DNA of 15,722 bases, from contig CAXUEX010000063.1 of the NCBI GenBank assembly GCA_964250215.1, positions 1 to 15,722 of the forward strand, given 5' to 3'. Shown here piece by piece: positions 7,814 through 13,728 of the stretch. The notes below the pieces were generated by a model that was not told the DNA's origin, ran no database searches, and saw nothing but the letters and a program-made list of their open reading frames with translations. The position numbers and the translations under genes are program-made. Every line of letters begins with the position of its first letter. The first letter of the stretch is position 1. Source of the stretch: DAIDJM01 sp964250215. GTDB lineage: Bacteria > Pseudomonadota > Alphaproteobacteria > Acetobacterales > Acetobacteraceae.

Positions 7814-8458
7814 ATGCCCGAACCATTCGAGATGATCACTGCCGACAATGCCTGCGCTCTGCTCGTGGACCATCAGCCCGGTCTCTACTTCAACACCGGC
7901 GACATCGGCCTGCTCGCGCTGCGCAACAACTCGATCGCGCTCGCCAAGGTGCTTGCGTTGCACAAGATCCCGACCGTGATCAGCTGCGCGGCACAGGGGC
8001 CGAAGGGACCGATGGGGCCGTTGCTGCCCGAGATCGCGGCGTGCTTCCCCGGCGTGGAGCCGGTCTATCGCAGCAAGATCAACAGTTGGCACGACGAACG
8101 CATCCGCTCCGCCATCGAGGCGACTGGGCGGCGTAAAGTGATCTGCGCCGGCATCACCGCCGATTTCTGCATCGGCCTGCCGGCGATGAGCATGGCCGCA
8201 GAGGGCTACGACGTACGCCTCGTCATCGACGCCTCGGGCACGGACTCGCCGATGGTGCTGCAAGCGACCATCGCCAACCTGACCCAGCGCGGCGTGCATG
8301 TGCAGGGCTGGATCAACACCGCCTGCGAGCTCCAGGCCGATTGGGCGAACGAGGAAACCGCCAAGGGGCTGCTCGGCATTTACGACGCGCACAACCCGGC
8401 CTGGGCGTTCCTGTCGTCAATCCAGAAAGGCTACGCGGCAGCAATGGAGAGCAAGTAA
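7814..8458 (+). CDS. YcaC-like isochorismatase-fold cysteine hydrolase
   Basis: 214 residues, matching YcaC-type members of the isochorismatase-like superfamily. The probable catalytic residues are D19 in L-L-V-D-H-Q-P-G-L, K88 in Y-R-S-K-I-N-S-W, and C119 in I-T-A-D-F-C-I-G-L-P-A. The C-terminal part 'GWINTACELQADWANEE' also matches YcaC. Family members hydrolyse amides or related bonds through a cysteine; many, including YcaC, have no settled substrate. The start is the ATG at 7814, preceded by AGGA about 8 bases upstream. An in-frame start at 7736 would add 26 residues with no family match. The quercetinase-like gene begins one base after its stop codon, so the two are cotranscribed and probably act on the same pathway. 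The pair is divergent from the LysR gene. Confidence 0.82.
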   Translation: MPEPFEMITADNACALLVDHQPGLYFNTGDIGLLALRNNSIALAKVLALHKIPTVISCAAQGPKGPMGPLLPEIAACFPGVEPVYRSKINSWHDERIRSAIEATGRRKVICAGITADFCIGLPAMSMAAEGYDVRLVIDASGTDSPMVLQATIANLTQRGVHVQGWINTACELQADWANEETAKGLLGIYDAHNPAWAFLSSIQKGYAAAMESK

Positions 8459-8459
8459 A

Positions 8460-9512
8460 ATGCCAGGGCAGACCTTCTCGACCCGTCCCCGGGGCTACGT
8501 TCGGACGCCCGAGGATGCGCCCGGCTTCTGGCAGCTAGGCAATTTGTGGCGGATCATGGCGTCGGGCTACCAGACCGGCAACGCGCTCTGCCTCATCGAC
8601 CAGCTCGTCACGCCGGATGGCGGCGGCCCCTGCACGCACATGCACCCGACCGACGAGGGCCTTTACGTGGTATCCGGCCACTGCACCTTCCACGCGGGCG
8701 GCGCCACGCTATCGGCGGGCGCGGGCAGCCTGGCGGTCGTGCCGCGCTACACCGAGCACGCCTTTTCGGTCGACACCCCCGGCACGCAGCTGCTGAACTT
8801 CTATCTGCCGTCCGGCTTCGAAATGTTCATCATCGGCGCCTCCCATCCGGCCGAGCGGAACGAGTTGCCGCCGAAAGATGCCGTGCCCATGACGCCGCCG
8901 CGTCTTGTGGAGCAGCTTTCGCGCGACTACGGCCAGATCCGGGTGCTCGGCCTGCCCTTCATGGACCCTCCCACGGAGGACCGCACGGTGACCCGGCCGA
9001 CGCCTGGCGCCATGGTGCCACCCTATCTCGCAACCGCCGACAACTCGCAACGCTGGTGGCACGACGGACAGCTCTGGTCGGTGCTGGCGGACGGCGCGCG
9101 GACGGCTGGCAGCTTCTCGATGTTCGACATCGTCGCCCCGCGCGATACGGGCGCGCCGCCCCACCACTTCGTCGAGTCGGACGCCTTCTATTACGTGCTC
9201 GACGGCGAGGTGAACATGCTGCTCGGAGATGAGGTCAAGCTCGCACGCAAGGGCGATTTCGTCTTCGTACCGAAAGGCACGCCGCACGCACGCCGGGTCG
9301 CGAGCGACGAGGCGCATCTGCTGTATTTGATTACGCCATCAGGCTCCGAGCGGGCGCTCGCAACTTTTGGCGAGCGCGCATCAAGCCCGACGCCGCCTCC
9401 CATGGGCTGGAGCGGTCCGCGCATCTCGGACGATCAACGCCGCCGTCTGTTCGACGATTTCGGCCTCAGAGTCGTAGCCATGGCGGACCCGTTTGCAAGC
9501 CGGGCAGCCTGA
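8460..9512 (+). CDS. Bicupin protein, quercetin 2,3-dioxygenase-like
   Basis: 350 residues with two cupin barrels, the architecture of bacterial quercetinases, which open flavonols with O2 and release CO. The first barrel keeps a full metal set: H60-x-H62-x3-E66 and H100. The second barrel has P-P-H235-H236-F-V-E239 then F-Y-Y-V-L-D-G-E, and a late P-K-G-T-P-H. Its first histidine and the usual glutamate are not in canonical positions, so metal binding there is doubtful. The ATG at 8460 is one base after the upstream stop; its ribosome site GGAG lies inside the end of the YcaC-like gene. The frame is open back to 8298, but that part overlaps the upstream gene and has no cupin match. Substrate is inferred only from family; dioxygenation of another aromatic or enol is equally possible. 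Confidence 0.75.
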   Translation: MPGQTFSTRPRGYVRTPEDAPGFWQLGNLWRIMASGYQTGNALCLIDQLVTPDGGGPCTHMHPTDEGLYVVSGHCTFHAGGATLSAGAGSLAVVPRYTEHAFSVDTPGTQLLNFYLPSGFEMFIIGASHPAERNELPPKDAVPMTPPRLVEQLSRDYGQIRVLGLPFMDPPTEDRTVTRPTPGAMVPPYLATADNSQRWWHDGQLWSVLADGARTAGSFSMFDIVAPRDTGAPPHHFVESDAFYYVLDGEVNMLLGDEVKLARKGDFVFVPKGTPHARRVASDEAHLLYLITPSGSERALATFGERASSPTPPPMGWSGPRISDDQRRRLFDDFGLRVVAMADPFASRAA

Positions 9513-9578
9513 TCGCAGCGCTTTGCCTGGCGTCCATCACCGGCTGTGATATGTGACGACAATCGCCCGCTTGTGTGG

Positions 9579-10166
9579 TTAGCCGACGTCCAGGTCTCGT
9601 GGACGGACGGCCGGCGAAAGGTCATGCAGCGTATCGAAGGCGCGTCTCAGGTGCGCATCCAGGCCTGACCCTGGATCGTCAAACCAGGCTTTCGCGGCGT
9701 AGCTCAGCGCGGCCATCCCGACCTGAGCCGCGAGCGTCGCGAGGCCATTGTCGAAGCCCCGCCGGCCTAACGCTGCGGATAAAGCGCTGATCAAATTCGC
9801 CGTCTTCGTCAGCACCCGCTCCTGCAGGGCCGGGGTACAGGCGATGATTTCCTGCCGCGGCGCGGTGAATGGGCGATTGCGCTCGAGCATCGGCTCGACG
9901 GAGCGGAACGCGCACAGCAGGGCGTCCATGGGGGCCAGCCCCTCGGGCGCGCTGGCAACCGCATCGGTTAACGCATCGCGGAACGCCTCCTCTCCGTCGA
10001 ATAACGCCTCCCGCTTGTCGGGGAAGTGCCGGAAGAAGGTGCGTTCCGTAACGCCGGCCCTGGTCGCTATCTCCGCCGCCGTTGTCGCGTCGTAGCCGCG
10101 CTCGCGAAACAGCTCCAAGGTCGCCTGCTGAAGGCGGCGGCGCGCGTCTTTTCCGCTCCGTGGCAT
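9579..10166 (-). CDS. TetR-family transcriptional repressor
   Basis: 195 residues. The N-terminal TetR DNA-binding domain covers about residues 8-55, with L-F-R-E-R-G-Y-D-A-T-T-A-A-E-I-A-T-R-A-G-V-T-E-R-T-F-F-R-H-F-P-D-K-R-E-A-L-F, a near-consensus recognition helix. The remainder is the helical ligand domain, with no recognisable ligand signature. It is divergent from the MDR gene at 10245, with 78 bp between the starts that hold two palindromic sites of the same type. This is the standard arrangement for a TetR repressor controlling itself and the divergent enzyme. The same operator occurs upstream of the paralogous MDR gene at 2403, so its regulon probably spans both ends of the cluster. 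Confidence 0.9.
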   Translation of the reverse strand: MPRSGKDARRRLQQATLELFRERGYDATTAAEIATRAGVTERTFFRHFPDKREALFDGEEAFRDALTDAVASAPEGLAPMDALLCAFRSVEPMLERNRPFTAPRQEIIACTPALQERVLTKTANLISALSAALGRRGFDNGLATLAAQVGMAALSYAAKAWFDDPGSGLDAHLRRAFDTLHDLSPAVRPRDLDVG

Positions 10167-10185
10167 AGATCGCCGTACACCTGTT

Positions 10186-10224
10186 GTCAGGCGCTGTCTC
10201 TACGCTTAGATGTCAGCCACTGAC
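10186..10224. promoter_or_regulatory. Predicted double TetR operator in the divergent promoter
   Basis: Two palindromic sites with 26 bp between their starts: GTCAG-GCG-CTGTC (10186-10198, one arm mismatch) and GTCAG-CCA-CTGAC (10212-10224, perfect), the latter followed by GATA as at 2288. They lie between the divergent TetR start (10166) and MDR start (10245). The perfect site ends 20 bases before the MDR ATG, well placed to block its transcription. The spacing is close to 2.5 helical turns. TetR binding is inferred from position and from recurrence at the other MDR locus. Confidence 0.7.
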
Positions 10225-10244
10225 GATAAGGAAGATCGGCGGCC

Positions 10245-11186
10245 ATGAAAACGCTCCGTTTCCATGCGTATGGCGAACCGGCGCAGGTGCTGCGCCTGGA
10301 GGAGGTTGCCGTGCCGAGCCCCCGCGCCGGGCAAATACGCGTGCGGGTGCACGCGTGCGGGCTCAATCCGGCGGACTGGGCTTTGTGCCGGGGGCTGTTC
10401 GCCGGCGACCTCCCCCGTGGCGTCGGCCTGGATGTGTCCGGGAGGGTGGAAGCCGTCGGCGAAGGCGTGACGGACGTCGGTGTCGGGCAGTCGGTGTTGG
10501 GCGTGCCCGATTACCAGGGGTTTCCGAGCGCCGGCGCATCGGACGAGGCGGTTCTGGCCACCTGGACGCCTGTTCCGCCGGGCCTTGATCTGATCGACGC
10601 GGCCGCGCTGCCGATGGCCATCGAAACCGCCTGCCGAAGTCTCGACATTCTGGCGGTGGCGGGCGGACAGACACTGTTTGTATACGGTGCAGGAACGATG
10701 ATGGGCTTTGCCGCCGTGCAGATGGCGCTCATGCGTGGAGCGCGGGTGATTACAGCCGCGGGCAACACTTTTGCCGGGCGGCTCCGCGCGCTTGGCGCCG
10801 AGGTCACGTCCTATGGGGATGGTATGGTCCAGCGCGTGCTTGAGATCAGCGTGGACGCGCCGGATCTGATCCTGGACGCCGGTCCGATCAGCGGCGTGCT
10901 GCCTGACCTTGTCAGAATCGCGGGCGGCGATGCGCATCGCGTGCTCACGATAAGCAACCACGGTCCAGCCGCCGAAAAGCTTGGGGTGCGCAACAGCTTC
11001 GCAGGCGAGATGCGCTACAACGTGCTTGGCGATTTCGTGAAACTCGCCGCCGAGCAGCGGTTCGCCGTGCCAGTTGCGCGCACGTTTCTTCTCGAGAATT
11101 GGCGCGAGGCGCTCGATCTCAGCCTGAGCGGGCACGCTCATGGCAAACTCGTCCTCCTCCCCACGGGCGCAACCGCCAGACATTGA
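10245..11186 (+). CDS. Zinc-free MDR oxidoreductase, paralogue of the 2403 gene
   Basis: 313 residues. Nearly collinear with the 2403-3371 product, with long shared stretches such as 'GLDVSG', 'AVGEGVT', 'GFAAVQ', 'TFAGRLR.LGA.VT.YG.GMV', 'GVLPDL.RIAGGDA' and 'SGHAHGKL'. The cofactor loop is G148-A-G-T-M-M-G154, the same departure from AAGGVG as in its paralogue, so the two form a distinct MDR subgroup. Predicted activity is NAD(P)H-dependent reduction of a quinone or enone. AAGGAAG lies about 11 bases before the ATG. It is divergent from the TetR gene and has the GTCAG-N3-CTGAC operator directly upstream. No further same-strand gene follows; the IS110 element begins within the next 300 bp. 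Confidence 0.86.
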   Translation: MKTLRFHAYGEPAQVLRLEEVAVPSPRAGQIRVRVHACGLNPADWALCRGLFAGDLPRGVGLDVSGRVEAVGEGVTDVGVGQSVLGVPDYQGFPSAGASDEAVLATWTPVPPGLDLIDAAALPMAIETACRSLDILAVAGGQTLFVYGAGTMMGFAAVQMALMRGARVITAAGNTFAGRLRALGAEVTSYGDGMVQRVLEISVDAPDLILDAGPISGVLPDLVRIAGGDAHRVLTISNHGPAAEKLGVRNSFAGEMRYNVLGDFVKLAAEQRFAVPVARTFLLENWREALDLSLSGHAHGKLVLLPTGATARH

Positions 11187-11511
11187 GTTCGCGATGGCGC
11201 AAGTTTCGGGTCGTTTTCTCAACGGTCTTCCGAGAGCAATTGGATGTAGCGTTGCGCCCGACCGTGCCCGAGCGGCAGCACCCACCCAAGTAGCAACCAT
11301 TAAGATCGTTACGCAATCGGCGCCCTCTTAGCGCACCATCGTGCCACCGCGGTCAGTGGCGGTAAAGGACGCGTGCCGCGCCGCTTCGCGGTGGCCTTCG
11401 GCCATCCTTGACCGCCCCTGCCCACGGTGGCGGCCGGGCGGCAGGTCGGGACGAAGGAACAGGTCTTTTCCGTCGAACCAAGGAACGCGATTGTCCCGGT
11501 TCTGCTGCTTC
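11187..11511. other. Non-coding stretch between the last MDR gene and the IS110 transposase
   Basis: 325 bp with no credible gene on either strand. It lies downstream of the transposase in the transposase's sense and must contain one end of the IS110 element, but IS110 ends lack clear terminal inverted repeats and I cannot fix the boundary. A short hairpin with TGGCC-TTC-GGCCA core lies at 11390-11406. The remainder is GC-rich sequence with no motif I recognise. Confidence 0.5.
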
Positions 11512-12468
11512 TCACGCGGCGGCTGCGCGATCCTCCCACGGCGTGCCGCGGGCGACCACGGCATTGGCGATGATCAGCAATTTGCGCGCGCACGCAATCA
11601 GCGCGCTTTTCGGCGGCTTGCCACGCGCCGTCAGCCGCGCATACAGCGCCATCAGCCGCGGGTTCCACCGGAACGCGCCCACCATCGCCGGCATATACAG
11701 CGCCCGTCGCAAGCGCGCGCGCCCGCCGCCGATATGCGCCTCGCCCCGCTGCTGTCCGCTCTGGTGCACGAACGGCGCCAATCCGGCGATCGCGGCCGCC
11801 TGTTCACGGCTCGCCTGGCCGAGTTCGGGCATGCGCACGACCAAGCTTGCCGCGGTGCGCGCGCCGATCGCCGGAATGCTCAGCACCAGGTCGAAGCGCC
11901 GCGCCAAATCCGCGTGTTCGCGCAACGCCGCGATCAAACGCCGCAGCTCGCCGTCGCGGCGCTGCGTCAGCCGCCGGATGTCGCCGGCGCAGCAGCGCCG
12001 CCGCCTTGCATCACCGATGTGCTCCAGCCTGGTCTTGATGCGCACGATGTCTTCTTCGATCTGCTCGATGAAAGTCAGTTGATCCTGCAGCGCATCGAAA
12101 CGCGGGTCGGGCGGCAATTTGTCCTCGGCATCGAGCAGCTTCGTCACGGCGGCGATCAGCCCGGCATCGATGCGGTCGGTCTTGGCGCGTTGCAGGCGCA
12201 GCTGCGCGAAAGCTTTGACCTGCAGCGGCTGCAGCGTGATCACCCGCAAGCCCACGGTCTGCAAATGCCGCGCGACGCCGCGCTGATAACCGCCGGTCGC
12301 CTCGATACCGACGCGCGCCACGCCGGCCGCGGACAAACGTTTGGCCAGGCTGGCCCAGCCGGCTTTGGTATTGGCGACCTTCCACGTCGCCGGCCGGCCC
12401 TCGATGGCGACGTCGAGCGTCGCTTTTGATGTGTCGATACCCGCGGTGAGTGTGTTAGACTGTGCCAT
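11512..12468 (-). mobile_element. IS110-family transposase gene of an insertion sequence
   Basis: 318 residues, the normal length, apparently intact. The N-terminal RuvC-like DEDD domain shows D12 in T-A-G-I-D-T-S-K, E56 in G-I-E-A-T-G-G-Y, and D98 and D101 in K-T-D-R-I-D-A. The C-terminal Transposase_20 domain includes L-S-I-P-A-I-G-A-R-T-A-A, the segment A-P-F-V-H-Q-S237-G with the candidate catalytic serine, and I-G-G-G-R-A-R-L-R-R-A-L-Y. Family members catalyse site-specific recombination directed by a bridge RNA encoded in a non-coding flank of the element. AAGGAGGGG lies 9 bases upstream of the ATG (12478-12486). All expected catalytic residues are present, so it may be active. It lies next to REP-like palindromes, a known target class for some IS110 elements. 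The element's ends are not determined. Confidence 0.92.
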
Positions 12469-12598
12469 CTTCGTGGACCCCTCCTTGTCAAGCGAACCTC
12501 AAAGTTCCGGCAACCATCCGGGTCTGGTGAAGTGGCTGGCACGATCAAGCTACTTTTGAGCCCGTAACGGCTAAGGGTGGACAGGATCTGTCGCCAGC

Positions 12599-12632
12599 CG
12601 CCCTACCCTGGGCGGCCACCCGGGGTAGGGCG
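12599..12632. repeat. Strong inverted repeat (hairpin) near the IS110 5' flank
   Basis: CGCCCTACCC (12599-12608) and GGGTAGGGCG (12623-12632) form a perfect 10-bp stem around a 14-base GC-rich loop that can pair further at its base. It lies 130 bp upstream of the transposase start, between the IS and the first REP-like unit. It could be a REP-type palindrome, a terminator without a U-tract, or part of the IS end. A second, smaller inverted repeat, ATAGCC-GGATC-GGCTAT, lies at 12655-12671. Confidence 0.55.
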
Positions 12633-12890
12633 CTCCTTGCAGAGCACGCCAACTATAGCCGGATCGGCTATTACAAGGGTGGATAAGCGAAGCGCCATCC
12701 ACCACCAACACAACCCGGCCCAAGATCGAAAGGCGCATTGAAAAAAGAAATCGACCAAAACCCGACGCCCCACACGCAAGGCAAGCGCGGTGCCCCCATA
12801 GAGCGCGAAAGTCCCGGGCGTGTCGGCAAGTTCCGGCCACAGCGCGCGCTGCGCCGGCGGCAATGTCGTGAGCAGGGGCGTGAAGGCCAT
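12603..12890 (-). pseudogene. Fragment of an AbiEii/DUF1814 nucleotidyltransferase gene (copy A)
   Basis: The reading frame from the ATG at 12890 gives about 50 residues that match the start of AbiEii-type nucleotidyltransferases, toxins of abortive-infection toxin-antitoxin pairs. The match includes L-W-P-E-L-A-D-T-P and then F-A-L-Y-G-G-T-A-L-A-L-R-V-G-R-R-V-L-V-D-F-F-F, the G-G-T-x-L-x-L-R active-site strand-turn of the family. After a T-rich run near 12742 the match continues in another frame (F-F-N-A-P-F-D-L). It then passes into a REP-like palindrome at 12681-12700, so the gene is frameshifted and truncated to perhaps a sixth of its length. It is not expected to be functional. The frame happens to stay open to 12603. 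Confidence 0.55.
12679..12815 (-). repeat. REP-like/AbiEii-fragment composite repeat, unit A
   Basis: Contains the palindromic core GGATAAGCGAAGCGCCATCC (12681-12700) with GCGAAGC at its centre, then a conserved stretch with AAGATCGAAAGGCG, an A-rich run and AACCCGACGCC, then the complement of the L-Y-G-G-T-A-L-A-L-R coding piece. It aligns along its length with units B and C. The orientation given is that of the coding remnant. Confidence 0.7.
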
Positions 12891-12997
12891 TTCGCAACGA
12901 CGATCCTCTGTGCGTCCCCAGCCAAGCACGGTGCCGCGGTAGAGCGTGAACATCGCGGAATGTCGGCAAGCCGGCAAATCCGTTCCACGCCACCGCC
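12891..12997 (-). pseudogene. Possible second, more decayed AbiEii N-terminal scrap
   Basis: On the minus strand, the stretch around 12920-12970 reads L-A-D-I-P in one frame, then M-F-T-L-Y-R-G-T-V-L-G in another. This resembles the L-A-D-T-P...F-A-L-Y-G-G-T-A-L segment of copy A, which follows directly downstream. It seems to be a further partial copy abutting the start of copy A. The match is short and frame-shifted, so I hold it loosely. Confidence 0.3.
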
Positions 12998-13190
12998 CGC
13001 ATCAGCAAGTAGCAAGTAGGCCGGATAAGCGAAGCGTCATCCGGCACCAACACAACGCGGCAAAGATCGAAAGCCTTGTTGGAAAAAAACCGGAACAAAC
13101 CAAAACCCGACGCCGCAGCCGCGAGCCCAGCACGCCGCCGCCATACAACATGAATCAAGGAGTAGCAAGCATCATTACCCGCGGTGCAGA
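12998..13190 (-). repeat. REP-like/AbiEii-fragment composite repeat, unit B
   Basis: Begins with CGCATCAGCAAGTAG plus a 7-base duplication (CAAGTAG), then the palindromic core GGATAAGCGAAGCGTCATCC at 13023-13042. Next come AAAGATCGAAAG and AAAACCCGACGCC, then the coding remnant on the minus strand from 13154, reading F-M-L-Y-G-G-G-V-L-G-S-R-L-R-R-R-V-L-V. It ends in AGCATCATTACCCGCGGTG. The AbiEii-like residues are more eroded here than in units A and C. Confidence 0.7.
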
Positions 13191-13250
13191 GTGCCGTCCT
13201 ATTTGGGCATCCCGCAGTCGATATGGGAGACGCAATGAAGCTTAGAAAAC

Positions 13251-13432
13251 CGCATCAGCAAGTAGCGCGGATAAGCGAAGCGTCATCCGCCCCCAACACA
13301 CAGCGGCGCAGGATCGAAAGACGCCTTGAAAAAATCGCAATCAACCGAAGCCCAATTCCCCAGCCGCAAGGTGAGCGCGGCGCCGCCATACAACGTGAAT
13401 CAAGTAGGGGTAAGCATCATTGCCCGTGGTGT
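13251..13432 (-). repeat. REP-like/AbiEii-fragment composite repeat, unit C
   Basis: Has the same CGCATCAGCAAGTAG lead as unit B, then the palindromic core GGATAAGCGAAGCGTCATCC at 13269-13288. The minus-strand frame from 13399 to 13283 gives 38 codons: F-T-L-Y-G-G-A-A-L-T-L-R-L-G-N-W-A-S-V-D-C-D-F-F-K-A-S-F-D-P. This is the best preserved version of the AbiEii active-site segment (G-G...D-x-D), and it stops with a TGA formed inside the palindrome. It ends with AGCATCATTGCCCGTGGTG, shared with unit B. Confidence 0.72.
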
Positions 13433-13446
13433 ATGTGGATTGAATC

Positions 13447-13659
13447 ATGCCCAGCACTGCAAACGAAAACTCGATGGAAACCGGCGCATCAGGCTTGGCG
13501 GATTTTCGCCAGCGAGCCGTTGCATGCTTGTCTGACGATGAGCGAAGCGTCGCAGCGCTTGAAGCGGGGGCAGGCTCGGCCGGTACACTGGACCGATTTT
13601 TCGATCTGGATCTGATCCTGGTTGCCGCCGCAGAGGCAAAATATCAGGAGAGACCCTAA
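13447..13659 (+). pseudogene. Truncated nucleotidyltransferase-fold remnant
   Basis: 70 residues. The part S-G-L-A-D-F-R-Q-R-A-V-A-C-L-S-D-D-E-R-S-V-A-A-L-E-A-G-A-G-S-A-G-T-L-D-R-F-F-D-L-D-L-I-L-V resembles the N-terminus of small nucleotidyltransferases, whose active site is a glycine-serine motif followed by D-x-D. Here the G-S and D-L-D are visible (about residues 43-56), but the frame ends 14 residues later, far short of a domain. No strong ribosome site precedes the ATG at 13447. It probably marks a gene cut by the rearrangement that placed the TcmP operon here, and is unlikely to be functional. A short real gene cannot be excluded. Confidence 0.4.
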
Positions 13660-13728
13660 ATGAGTTTGCCATGGGCAGTCTGTTCGAGTCGCGTCGTTAG
13701 AAACTACCCAAAACGTGTGACTTCAGCG

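Noticed and set aside
9536..9550. ATCAC-CGGCT-GTGAT inverted repeat between convergent genes
   Set aside because: Stem of only 5 bp with no T-run; too weak to call a terminator.
11390..11406. Hairpin downstream of the transposase as a terminator
   Set aside because: Short GC stem with no U-tract in the transposase sense; could be part of the IS end instead.
11341..12429. Open frame of 362 codons on the plus strand opposite the transposase
   Set aside because: Antisense to an intact IS110 transposase with all catalytic residues; no domain match on the plus strand.
12679..13432. CRISPR-like array
   Set aside because: Only three units, 250-340 bp apart, with long repeats and no regular spacers; these are REP-like composite repeats.
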